Part shown: positions 23,109 through 31,683 of the stretch, piece after piece
Position numbering within the stretch: the first letter of the stretch is position 1
How the letters are laid out: each line of letters begins with the position of its first letter
Source: Polyangiaceae bacterium
Lineage (GTDB): Bacteria > Myxococcota_A > Polyangia > Polyangiales > Polyangiaceae
DNA length: 34,838 nt
Direction of reading: 5' to 3'
NCBI GenBank assembly: GCA_029261965.1
Contig: JAJDAH010000068.1
Location: 1-34,838, forward strand
Translations under genes and position numbers: made by a program
The notes under the pieces: model-generated
What the model saw: only the letters and a program-made list of their open reading frames with translations
Told to the model about the DNA's origin: nothing
The model's database searches: none

Positions 23109-24155
23109 ATGCGTCGTGCGATTGCGGCGGGCGTCGCCGCTACCGCGTTCTTTCTCGCATCTTTCGCGTGGGCGCAGTCCGTGGCAGTCGTCGCCGCCAC
23201 TCCCGCCGACGAAGCGGTGGTGATCTATTTGACGCAGCAATTCGAGGGAGGGGTCACTTGGCGGGTTGCTGCAAACGCTCGCGACCCCGAGGCGCTCATG
23301 GCCGAAGCGCGGACCTGGCCCGAGCGGCTCGTCGTCATGGTGGACTCACAGCAGGCCGTGGTGCGGGTGCTCCGGGTCTCCGACGGCACCATTCTCTCCC
23401 GGCGCCTCGATCCAGCGACGGCGACCGCCCCCTACGCCGTGGCTCTGGCGGGGGTGGAGCTGCTCGAGCTCGCCGGTCACGCTCCGGAAACCGCGCCCCC
23501 ACCCGCGGTTGCGGCCGAACCACCGCGGCAGGAACCACCGTCCCTGCCGCCCGCGTCACCCCCGCCGAAGCCTCACCAGGTCGAGCTCCGCGTGAGCGTC
23601 ACTGCCGGCGGAGTGTTCACTCACAGCATCGACGGGGACGTGGGCCTCAACCAGGCGTTTTTTGGCGCTGGATTCGTCCTCATCTTGCCCAGGCAGTGGA
23701 ATCTGGCGATCGAGCTCCGCGGAGCAGGACTTGGATCGGATGACCAGACGGTGCGGCCACTGAGTCGGATTTCGTCGGCCACGGTCGAATACGACCGGAC
23801 GGAGCTCGGACTGCGGTTGACCGCCGGGCAACGTGACGGGCGCCTCGTGGCCAGCGGCTACCTCGAGGGGGGTCCAGCGTTCGTGGACGCGTCCGGGGTC
23901 GCCACCCTGCCGCGCGATTCCCCCGACGGGGACGAAGGTGAGGAGATCCAGGGTGGTGCAGACCGGCTCGCCCCGTGGTTCGGGGGTGGAGGTGAGCTTC
24001 GGTACATGCTCATCGGGGGATTTTCGGTTGGAGCGAGCGCTGGGGTCGTGCTTTTTCCCCGAGCTTTTAGCTACGAGGCGGGAGGGGAAACGGCGTTCGA
24101 CGAAGGTAACGTGCACCTCAGAGCGCAGGCGCTCGTCATGTGGGAGGGGCCGTAG
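23109..24155 (+). CDS. Exported envelope protein with Pro-rich linker and probable C-terminal beta-barrel
   Basis: The protein has 348 residues. The signal peptide is MRRAIAAGVAATAFFLASFAWAQ split around residues 1-23, ending AWA-QS. Residues 24-140 form a mixed alpha/beta domain with VVIYLTQQFEGG and RLVVMVDSQQAVVRVLR. A Pro/Glu linker (about 140-160) leads to a region of alternating strands (VELRVSVTAGGVFTHSI, LAIELRGAGLG, TELGLRLTAGQRDGRLVASG, GGFSVGASAGVVLFPRAF, HLRAQALVMWEGP). This pattern suggests a small outer-membrane barrel ending in an aromatic residue region. I do not recognise a named family. The frame opens at 23040; ATG 23109 is chosen because the signal peptide starts there. 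It lies 39 nt upstream of a sigma factor gene and may be its target or sensor partner. Confidence 0.8.
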   Translation: MRRAIAAGVAATAFFLASFAWAQSVAVVAATPADEAVVIYLTQQFEGGVTWRVAANARDPEALMAEARTWPERLVVMVDSQQAVVRVLRVSDGTILSRRLDPATATAPYAVALAGVELLELAGHAPETAPPPAVAAEPPRQEPPSLPPASPPPKPHQVELRVSVTAGGVFTHSIDGDVGLNQAFFGAGFVLILPRQWNLAIELRGAGLGSDDQTVRPLSRISSATVEYDRTELGLRLTAGQRDGRLVASGYLEGGPAFVDASGVATLPRDSPDGDEGEEIQGGADRLAPWFGGGGELRYMLIGGFSVGASAGVVLFPRAFSYEAGGETAFDEGNVHLRAQALVMWEGP

Positions 24156-24194
24156 TCCCGGCACGCGGTCGGGTCTTGTGCTTTCATCACATTG

Positions 24195-24839
24195 GTGAGC
24201 TCGGGCGACATAGAAAGCGTGGAGCGAGCGCTCAGGGCGGTTGAAGCCGCTCCAGAGAGCCAACCGGGCTCGAACCTGACGCCCATCGTGGAGCGAGCCC
24301 GCGCTGGCGAACGTGCGGCGCTCGAGCAGATTGCCCGCCAGGAGCTGCCTCGGGTGCAGCGCCTCTTGTATCGACTACTCGGTCGCCGCGGCGACATGGA
24401 AGATTTGGTTCAGACGGTGTTTCTCGAGATGTGTCGTGCTCTTCCCGGCTTCCGGGGCGACAGCGCGTTGTCCACGTTCATCGGTGGCATCACGGTGCGC
24501 GTCGCCCGGCGAGCGATGAGGCCCACGGCGTGGGAGCGTTTCCGCGCCCCGGAGCCCGACGACCCCCCGGCGGGTCACGATCGGCCTGACCAGAACGCGA
24601 TCGCTCAGGAGCAACTTCGACGGGTGCGAGCCGCCCTCGAAAACATTTCTCCCAACAAGCGCATCGCGTTCTCTTTGTGGGCATTCGACGGCCAGGAAGT
24701 GGCCGCCATCGCAGCCCAGATGGGCGCGTCCGTGCCCGCGACGAGGTCGCGAATCTATTATGCCCAGAAGGAGCTGAAAGCGTTCGCCGTCGAGGATCCT
24801 TATCTTCGTGAGCTGCTCGAGGTGTCTGATGTTGGATGA
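24195..24839 (+). CDS. ECF-like RNA polymerase sigma factor
   Basis: The protein has 214 residues. Region 2 (about 45-110) contains LPRVQRLLYRLLGRRGDMED followed by LVQTVFLEMCRALPGFRG and the STFIGGITVRVARR helix. Region 4 (about 140-195) contains RRVRAALENISPNKRIAFSLW and the helix-turn-helix GQEVAAIAAQMGASVPATRS. The linker is Pro/Asp-rich. The start is GTG 24195; a TTG directly before it is possible, and no strong ribosome site is seen. The FecR-domain gene overlaps its end by 11 nt, so the two are translationally coupled. Sigma plus FecR pairs normally serve cell-surface signalling. The function of this pair is unknown. Confidence 0.87.
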   Translation: MSSGDIESVERALRAVEAAPESQPGSNLTPIVERARAGERAALEQIARQELPRVQRLLYRLLGRRGDMEDLVQTVFLEMCRALPGFRGDSALSTFIGGITVRVARRAMRPTAWERFRAPEPDDPPAGHDRPDQNAIAQEQLRRVRAALENISPNKRIAFSLWAFDGQEVAAIAAQMGASVPATRSRIYYAQKELKAFAVEDPYLRELLEVSDVG

Positions 24840-26217
24840 AAGATTCCGCGCGCGGTTGCGCTGGATCGCCGACGAGGACGCGGAGAGCGTGCCTTCGTTG
24901 GACCAGCAAGAGTGCGAGCGCGTTCTTCGTGTGATCGGGGAACGCGGGCCGAGTCTCGTCGACGGTACGGACTCGTCTCTCGACGAGCACTTGCAGGAGC
25001 GGCTGGGCGAGCTTGCGGAGGCCGACGACGACGGCCTCGACCTCGATGCCGAAGCGCGAGTCGTCGGCGTGGTCGGTGTACGTGGACCGGGCATCGTCCG
25101 GCGCGCTCGCGTTCAGCGGGCCGCGCTCTACGGCGGCGTTTCAGCGATCGCGGTCGCTGCTAGCGTCGCGCTGTTCTTCGAGTTCCGGTCCACTAGTGGT
25201 GCTGGGCCCGCCGAAACGGCAGCAAACGACGAGCACCTGTCGCCGGACGTCGACGAGACGGCGGGTCCGGTCGTGGCATCAGCGCCCGCCGAAAGCCCGG
25301 CCTGCGAGAGCTGGTCCGATCGCTCCATGGCCGAAGTCGGATTCGAGTCTTCCGAAGAGCAAGTCGTGCTCGATCTCGGGAAGGTGGCGTACGCCCGGGC
25401 CCCGCTCACATCGAAGGTCTATCTCCAGGAGGCGACGCGGTGCCGCACGGTCATCGAGCTCGAGAGCGGTCGGGTGAGTGTGCATGCTCGAGATCTGGGC
25501 GGCGGACAGCTGATCGTCCGGTCCGGCGACACCGAAGTCAGCGTTCGGGGAACGATCTTCGCCGTCGACCGCGCGCTTGGTGACATCACGGTAGACGTCG
25601 CCGAAGGACGGGTCGTCGTTCGACGTGCCACCACCGATCCGGTGGAGGTCGAAGCGGGCAGTCGGCTCGAGCTCGATTCCGACATCGTCGCGGAGACGAG
25701 TCTCGACATCCAGGCCGAAGCGAACCTGCTCGAGCAAGTCGTGCCGCTCGACCTCGAGCTGGCCGAGCTGGATGCACCGTCGGCGCCGCAGTCCGGCGCC
25801 GAGTCCAAACGCGCGCCCGCTCCGGCGTCGCGGGTTGCCGCGTCGAAGAAGGTCGAGAAGCCCGGGGAGCTTCTGCGCCGCGCCGAAGCACTGCGGCAGA
25901 GCGGCAATGCCGAGGGAGCTCGCCGGCTCTATCGCCAGGTCGGCAGCGGCTCGGGACCGACGGCGGAGGCCGCCTGGCTCGCGCTCGCCCGGATGGAGCT
26001 GGCGAGTGGAAACCCCGCCGGCGCGCGGGATGCGACCAAGCAGCGCGCCGCGCGTTTCGGCTCCGGCTCGCTCGGTCCCGAGGCCCTCTGGATTTCCGTT
26101 CGCAGCAATCGTCAGGCGGGCAAGACCAAGTCGGCCAAGCGCGCCGCCCGCGTGCTCATCCAGCGATGGCCCGACAGCCCACAAGCGACGGCCGCGCGAC
26201 GCTGGTTGGCGGAATAG
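24829..26217 (+). CDS. FecR-domain membrane protein with TPR-like C-terminus (putative anti-sigma)
   Basis: The protein has 462 residues. The N-terminal part (1-97) is acidic and helical and should face the cytoplasm, where it could hold the sigma factor. One membrane helix lies at about 99-119 (GGVSAIAVAASVALFFEF). The FecR domain follows (about 185-275), with VIELESGRVSVHARDL, IVRSGDTEVSVRGTIFAVD and ITVDVAEGRVVVRR. The last 120 residues (LLRRAEALRQSGNAEGARRLY onward) form about three TPR-like repeats in the periplasm. ATG 24829 lies inside the sigma gene end. The arrangement of sigma, then FecR plus TPR, is what a surface-signalling anti-sigma module would look like. The signal and receptor are unknown. 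Confidence 0.84.
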   Translation: MLDERFRARLRWIADEDAESVPSLDQQECERVLRVIGERGPSLVDGTDSSLDEHLQERLGELAEADDDGLDLDAEARVVGVVGVRGPGIVRRARVQRAALYGGVSAIAVAASVALFFEFRSTSGAGPAETAANDEHLSPDVDETAGPVVASAPAESPACESWSDRSMAEVGFESSEEQVVLDLGKVAYARAPLTSKVYLQEATRCRTVIELESGRVSVHARDLGGGQLIVRSGDTEVSVRGTIFAVDRALGDITVDVAEGRVVVRRATTDPVEVEAGSRLELDSDIVAETSLDIQAEANLLEQVVPLDLELAELDAPSAPQSGAESKRAPAPASRVAASKKVEKPGELLRRAEALRQSGNAEGARRLYRQVGSGSGPTAEAAWLALARMELASGNPAGARDATKQRAARFGSGSLGPEALWISVRSNRQAGKTKSAKRAARVLIQRWPDSPQATAARRWLAE

Positions 26218-26456
26218 CTTCAGGCCCTTTCGAACACGGTCTCGCCAGCAGTGTGGTGAGCGTCGATGAACACCCGGAACTAAAGTGCGCCTCCGAGGTC
26301 GACCGTCTCTGCTCGATGTCGGGCAGTGTGGATGGCTGCGTTCTGGAAGACCTGTAGAATTTTCCGCTCGTCCTGCATGCTCTTGCTGATCCCCGCAGAT
26401 TAGGTCAGTTTGCGTGGGCGTTTCCCCTCGAAATACGAGGCTCTACGGAGAGGCCC

Positions 26457-27650
26457 ATGATCAAGACTTCACGCCTTTTGGTGACGACCTGCGCTCTCGG
26501 TTTTGCCCTGTATTCGGGCTGCGGCTCCGACAAGGGCGCGACCAGCGTCATCGGTGAAGTCGGTGGCACTGGGGGGCAAATCGGCGGAACCGGAGGCGCG
26601 GGAACCGGCGGCGGCGTGTCCACCGGCGGCACCGGGGCGGTGGGCACCGGAGGATTCGGTGGCGGCATCATCGACAGCGGCGGCAGCACCGGAGGTGGCG
26701 GACCGATCATCAACGACGCGTGCGCCAGCTCCGACTTCACAGCCGAGCCCGATCCCATCGACATGTACATCATGTTCGACCATTCGACTTCGATGCTGAT
26801 GCCTCCCCCCGGCGGAGGCGCTCCATTCTGGGATCAAGTCGTGCCGGCACTCGAAGCCTTCGTCGACGACCCGACGAATGCCGGCATTCGCGTGGGGATC
26901 CAGTTCTTCGGGCTCGTCACCGGCGGAACGGATTCGTGTAACCCCGCGGATTACGCGAACCCCGCCGTCCCGATTCAAGACCTTCCGGGCGTCGCCAACG
27001 CGATCAAGATGTCGCTCGCCGCGAACCGCAACACTGGCCAGTTCACTCCGACTGGCCCGGCTCTCGACGGCGCGCTTCAGTTCGCCAAGACTCACGCCGC
27101 CGCGAACCCCGCGCGACGAACCGTCGTCGTGCTCGTGACCGACGGGCTGCCGACGGTGTGCATGCCCACGAGCCCGAGCGCGATAGCTCCGCTCGCGATG
27201 ACGGCGGCGACGACCGCCCCCGAGGTGCTCACGTTCGTCGTGGGTATCGGCAGCGCGACCGCCAACCTCGATACGATCGCTCGCGCCGGTGGCACCGGCT
27301 CGGCGTTCATCATCCAGGACGCGACGAACGTCGCGGCGGAATTCGCTCAAGCGATCAACAGCATCGCGACGAGCAACATCCCTTGCGATCTCGAAGTGCC
27401 CGCGCCGACTGACGGTGGGATGACCAACCCGAACCAGGTCAATGTGACGTTCACGCCGTCCGTGGGAGCACCGACGCCGTTTCTCCGGGTCACTGGCATC
27501 GGCGACTGCGGTCGAGCGGCGTCCAACGGCTGGTACTACGACGACCCGATCAGCCCGTCTCGCATCATCCTGTGCCCGGAAACGTGTACGGCCATCGGTG
27601 CGGGGACTCTGAACGTCGTATTGGGCTGCGACAGCATCATCCCGATGTGA
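26457..27650 (+). CDS. VWA-domain lipoprotein with Gly-rich linker
   Basis: The protein has 397 residues; ATG 26457 has a GGAG ribosome site. The signal peptide LLVTTCALGFALYSGC ends with a relaxed lipobox (Cys22). Residues 33-83 are a Gly/Thr linker (GGTGGQIGGTGGAGTGG). A von Willebrand factor A domain follows (about 98-300). Its metal-ion adhesion site is visible: Asp108-x-Ser-x-Ser in MFDHSTSM, TPTGPALDGAL for the Thr, and VVLVTDGLPT for the late Asp. VWA domains bind protein ligands through a metal ion, so a surface adhesive role is likely. The C-terminal 90 residues hold six Cys and look like a disulfide-bonded extension. The subtilase gene begins 56 nt downstream on the same strand. The 239-nt gap upstream holds no gene I can support. 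Confidence 0.88.
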   Translation: MIKTSRLLVTTCALGFALYSGCGSDKGATSVIGEVGGTGGQIGGTGGAGTGGGVSTGGTGAVGTGGFGGGIIDSGGSTGGGGPIINDACASSDFTAEPDPIDMYIMFDHSTSMLMPPPGGGAPFWDQVVPALEAFVDDPTNAGIRVGIQFFGLVTGGTDSCNPADYANPAVPIQDLPGVANAIKMSLAANRNTGQFTPTGPALDGALQFAKTHAAANPARRTVVVLVTDGLPTVCMPTSPSAIAPLAMTAATTAPEVLTFVVGIGSATANLDTIARAGGTGSAFIIQDATNVAAEFAQAINSIATSNIPCDLEVPAPTDGGMTNPNQVNVTFTPSVGAPTPFLRVTGIGDCGRAASNGWYYDDPISPSRIILCPETCTAIGAGTLNVVLGCDSIIPM

Positions 27651-27706
27651 TCTAGCTGCAGCATCTTTCATCTTCGATGAGCCGCCCCCAAGGGGGCCAG
27701 CGAGCT

Positions 27707-30700
27707 ATGATGCGGCGCCACATGCGCCACCGTCTCGGTTCCTTCGTCGCCTTTGGTGCGCTGGCCGCCACCAGTGCGTGCGGTGGACGGGTGGCTGATC
27801 GCGGCACTGCGTCCGGCGACCCCGAGCAACCCGCGGTCGTCACGCTCCCTCCGTCGAATCCTTCGGTCGGCCAATGGCTGGATTTGGCCGGACCAACCGG
27901 CATCGTCGAGGTGTTTGCCGTGCTCGAGGGTGAGCCGGTGGCCCGCGCCGTCGACGCCGTCGACATGAACACCGAAGCGGGGCGAGCCGCGCTCCGAAGG
28001 CGAGCGCTCGAGGTCTCCGCGCAGCAAGCGCAAATCGTCTCCGAGCTCGAAACGTCCGGAGCGACCGTCATCGGGCAGCTCCGCGTGCTGGCCAACGCCA
28101 TTCATGTGCGCGTCGAGGCCGAAGCTCTGCCGACACTTCGACGGATCCCCGGCGTCGTGCGTCTCGATCGGGTGTCTCTACATCGACGGGCCCTTCGCGA
28201 CGCCGTGCCGCTCGTCGGGGCGCCCCAGGTCTGGGCGGGAGCCACGCCCTTCCGCGGCGACGGCGTCACCTTGGCCGTCATCGACACGGGCATCGACTAC
28301 ACGCACGCCGACTTCGGAGGGCCGGGGACCAACGAAGCGTTCAACAATCACGATCGCCGGGTCGCAGAGCCGGACTCTTTCCCCACGGCGCGGGTGATCG
28401 GCGGCCACGACTTCGTCGGCGACGCGTACGACCCGGGTCAACCCGGCAACGACATCCCCATGCCCGATCCGGATCCCATCGACTGCGACCGCAGCGTATC
28501 GAGCGGTCACGGGACCCACGTCGCAGGCATCGCCGCGGGAAACGGCGTTCGCAACAACGGCGCGGCGTTCCTGGGTCCCTACGATCAGAGCCTCGACCCG
28601 CGGAGCTTCCGCGTCATGCCGGGTGTCGCTCCCGAGGCCAGCATCTATGCGCTCAAGGTGTTCGGGTGCCGAGGAGCGACCTCGGTTTTGATGGAGGCGC
28701 TCGAGTGGGCGGCCGATCCGAATCAGGATGGCGATCCGAGCGACCGCGTCGACGTCATCAACGGCTCTCTCGGCAATTCCTACGGCATTGGTTCGACGAC
28801 CGAGGCGGAGACCATCACGAACCTCGCGCGAATCGGCACACTGGTCGTCGCGGCTGCCGGTAATGACGGCAACGGTGGGCGGCCGTTTTTCTCCGCCGGC
28901 TCTCCCGCGTCCTACCCGGAGGTTCTCGCTGTCGGTGCCACCGTCAACGACGCGAGCGAGTTCAACGCGCTAGCGGTAGAGGCGCCCGAGTCCATCGCAG
29001 GCGAGATGCCGTACGTCGAAAGCACGTTTGCGCCGTCGGTCGGCGCTTTCGGCGAGATCGTCGGCAACGTGGTCAGCTCGGAGCCGGCGCTCGGGTGTGG
29101 GCCGTTCATCAATGCCGCGGACGTTTCAGGAAACATCGCGCTCGTCACTCGCGGAGATTGTCCGTTTTTCGAAAAATTCCAGAACGCTCGGGACGCCGGC
29201 GCGCTCGCCATCATCATCGTCGATCGCCGCGACACGGAGATCCCGTGTCCGGTCGATGCGCCGGTGACCCTCATCCCGCTCGAGCAGTGCGTGATGAACG
29301 GGAACACGGCGGTCGACTTGCCGGGAGTCCTCTTGCGCAAACGTGACGGTGACGCGCTGCGCGCCCACCTCGAAGAGGGCGTGCGAATTCGCCTCGACGG
29401 CCGGATTTTCCAGCGAACCCTGGGTCCGGACTGGGTCACCGGCTTCAGCTCTCGCGGGCCGAGCGCCGACGGCGTGCTCGTGAAGCCGGAGATCTCCGCG
29501 CCGGGCGATCCCATCGTATCGGCTGGCTCCGGCAGCGGGGCCGGTGCATCGCAGCTGCAAGGGACGTCGCAGGCTTCGCCGATGGTCGCCGGTGCGGCGG
29601 TGCTCATCCGAGAGGCGCACCCGAGCTTCGGGGCTATCGACGTCAAGGCCGCTCTCGTCAACTCCACCGCACCGGTGTTTGGGTTGGGTGGCGAGCCTTT
29701 TCCGGTGTCGCTCACCGGGGGAGGGCGCCTGCAAATCGATACCGCCATCGGCAAGAGCGTCACCGCCTGGGCCGCCGAGCCCCCGGGAGCCGTGGCGCTC
29801 GCGTTCGGAGCGATCATCGCGGCCGAGCCCGAATCGCTGACACGCGATGTCGTCATAGCGAACCACTCGGACAGCCCCGTGACCTACGACGTCGGCACGC
29901 AGGCGAGCTACGAGCTCGGCGGGGTCTCGCTTTCGGTGGCACCGCTCCAGATCACGGTTGCCCCGGGCGCGTCTCGGCGCGTCGCCGTCACCCTCGAGCT
30001 CGATCCGCGTTTGTTGCCGCCGCCGCGGGTGGACCCGGTGACTCCGGAAATCGTGTTCTTGCGCGCGCGCCACTTTCCCGTCGAAGCCGACGGCGTCGTC
30101 AGCTTCACCGACATCGGGGACGGCACGCAATCGATCACGGTGCCCTACCACGCGATCGTGCGCGGAGCGTCCGATCGTCGGGCCGGCGTGCCGGGCGTTT
30201 GCGAGTCGGGGGATCGGCGAGTGGTCGTGCCCATCGACGGTGAGTCGGCGCTGAGCACGCCACCGGTGACTGCGCTCGAGCTGATTCTGGACGAAGCTCC
30301 GCCGACGGCGGCCGAGCCGGTGGAGGACGGAGGCGCAATGATCGCTGCGTTCGGTGTCGCGACGGATCTGACCGTCGCGGACAGCTTCGATCAGGCGTCG
30401 GCGTATTTCGGGTTCGCCGTGACCAAGCCGTGGGTCACGCCGGCTCAGGGGCCGCTCAGCGCGGTGCGATTGTTCGTGGACAACGACCTCGACGGAGTTG
30501 CGGACGTCATCGTCGTATCCGACGCGGTGGGGGAGCTGCCGGACAGTGGGTTCAGCGCCTTCGCCGACACCATCAACGCCACCGTGGTCAGCATCGGCGA
30601 GTCCGTCATCGACCCGCGTCGCCCAGTCAACATGTTCGAGCCGAACGTCGTCGACACCCACCCGTTCCACAACGACGTGCTCGTGCTTCCGGCGTTCTTG

Positions 30701-31513
30701 ACGGCCCTCGGCCTCGAAGAAGGCCGTCTCCGGCTGAACGTACTTCCGATCGCCGGTCGCCCGAGCGCGCTTCCGGAGCCCGAGGACTTCATCGAAATCG
30801 ACCTCTCGTCGCTCAGCATCGACACCCCGCGCTTCGGTGCCGCCTCTTCGCCCCTTTTCGAGCCAGCCCGACCGTTGTCGGTGTCGCTCGGCGGCGGCGA
30901 GGACGCCAGCTCGTTGCCTCGCATGCTGCTCTTGCACCATGCCAACGTCGTTGGCCGGCGAATGCAGATCGTGGATTTCTCCGAAGCTACCGCGGCGCCC
31001 GTAGAAGATGGCAACCTCGCAGTTTCCGTCGACGCGCCTGACCGAGTCGCCGCGCTCTCCACGTTCACGACGACGATCGAAGTTCGAAACGAGTCCACGG
31101 CGTCTCGTCGGGGGGTCACGTTGGTGGGCGCGGTTGCTGACCTGGTGGTGAGCCGAATCGACACGACCCTGGGCCGGTGCGACCGTGGCGACGGGTTCGA
31201 GTGCCAGCTCGGCGACATCGACGCGAATGGGGTCGTCACCATCGATGTCGAGCTTCGTGCGCCGGAAGAGAGTGCGATGTCGGCGGGCATCGAGCTCGAA
31301 GTGCGGTCGTCGCTCGAATGCGAAACGGACAAGAGCGACAACGTGTTTGCGCTGACGATGGAGGTGGGCTCGAGCGCTCCAGCGACTGAGGCCGACCTCA
31401 GGGGCGGGTGCGGGTGTCGAACCGCGAGCTCGGGCTCGCGCCCCATCGGGCTTTTGGGTCTCGCGCTACCGTTTTTGGCCGTCGCCCGTCGCCGCCGTCG
31501 CGCGGTCGTGTAA
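27707..31513 (+). CDS. Subtilisin-like serine protease (S8) with PA insert and MYXO-CTERM-like tail
   Basis: The protein has 1268 residues. A signal sequence (LGSFVAFGALAATSAC, possibly a relaxed lipobox) leads to an inhibitor-I9-like propeptide (about 65-165). The S8 catalytic domain has Asp193 (LAVIDTGIDYTHADF), His268 (SSGHGTHVAGIAAGNG) and Ser621 (GTSQASPMVAGAAVL). A protease-associated (PA) domain is inserted between His and Ser (about 448-560, VTRGDCPFFEKFQNARDAGA). Beta-sandwich repeats follow; the last 36 residues are a sorting-type tail: GCGCRTASS, then GLLGLALPFLAVA and five Arg, matching MYXO-CTERM. It is therefore likely secreted and surface-processed. ATG 27707 is chosen over 27677 because an AGGGGG site precedes it; 27710 and 27725 are also possible. 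The long antisense frame (29126-30940) is a shadow. Confidence 0.9.
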   Translation: MMRRHMRHRLGSFVAFGALAATSACGGRVADRGTASGDPEQPAVVTLPPSNPSVGQWLDLAGPTGIVEVFAVLEGEPVARAVDAVDMNTEAGRAALRRRALEVSAQQAQIVSELETSGATVIGQLRVLANAIHVRVEAEALPTLRRIPGVVRLDRVSLHRRALRDAVPLVGAPQVWAGATPFRGDGVTLAVIDTGIDYTHADFGGPGTNEAFNNHDRRVAEPDSFPTARVIGGHDFVGDAYDPGQPGNDIPMPDPDPIDCDRSVSSGHGTHVAGIAAGNGVRNNGAAFLGPYDQSLDPRSFRVMPGVAPEASIYALKVFGCRGATSVLMEALEWAADPNQDGDPSDRVDVINGSLGNSYGIGSTTEAETITNLARIGTLVVAAAGNDGNGGRPFFSAGSPASYPEVLAVGATVNDASEFNALAVEAPESIAGEMPYVESTFAPSVGAFGEIVGNVVSSEPALGCGPFINAADVSGNIALVTRGDCPFFEKFQNARDAGALAIIIVDRRDTEIPCPVDAPVTLIPLEQCVMNGNTAVDLPGVLLRKRDGDALRAHLEEGVRIRLDGRIFQRTLGPDWVTGFSSRGPSADGVLVKPEISAPGDPIVSAGSGSGAGASQLQGTSQASPMVAGAAVLIREAHPSFGAIDVKAALVNSTAPVFGLGGEPFPVSLTGGGRLQIDTAIGKSVTAWAAEPPGAVALAFGAIIAAEPESLTRDVVIANHSDSPVTYDVGTQASYELGGVSLSVAPLQITVAPGASRRVAVTLELDPRLLPPPRVDPVTPEIVFLRARHFPVEADGVVSFTDIGDGTQSITVPYHAIVRGASDRRAGVPGVCESGDRRVVVPIDGESALSTPPVTALELILDEAPPTAAEPVEDGGAMIAAFGVATDLTVADSFDQASAYFGFAVTKPWVTPAQGPLSAVRLFVDNDLDGVADVIVVSDAVGELPDSGFSAFADTINATVVSIGESVIDPRRPVNMFEPNVVDTHPFHNDVLVLPAFLTALGLEEGRLRLNVLPIAGRPSALPEPEDFIEIDLSSLSIDTPRFGAASSPLFEPARPLSVSLGGGEDASSLPRMLLLHHANVVGRRMQIVDFSEATAAPVEDGNLAVSVDAPDRVAALSTFTTTIEVRNESTASRRGVTLVGAVADLVVSRIDTTLGRCDRGDGFECQLGDIDANGVVTIDVELRAPEESAMSAGIELEVRSSLECETDKSDNVFALTMEVGSSAPATEADLRGGCGCRTASSGSRPIGLLGLALPFLAVARRRRRAVV

Positions 31514-31683
31514 GCGCCGGGCGAGCGGCGCGGAGTGGCCCTGCCGGAATATTCGTGGACGGGTGAAATCGGCGGTTCGGCGAATTTCCCCCCTGCGGCA
31601 AAAGTGCCGAGTGCGCTGAATCGACCGCCGGGGCGGCTGTTTTGCCAAGGGGCGCCGCGGGCCGACCCGTAGCATCTCGGGTC

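Noticed and set aside
26469-27671. Minus-strand open frame of 400 codons
   Set aside because: It is a shadow of the VWA lipoprotein gene with biased Arg/His/Asp composition.
29126-30940. Minus-strand open frame of 604 codons
   Set aside because: It is antisense to the subtilase, very Arg/His-rich and has no recognisable domain; the plus frame carries the full S8 and PA motifs.
31623-31643. Intrinsic terminator after the subtilase gene
   Set aside because: Only a 4-bp CCGC/GCGG stem precedes a short T4 run; too weak to call.
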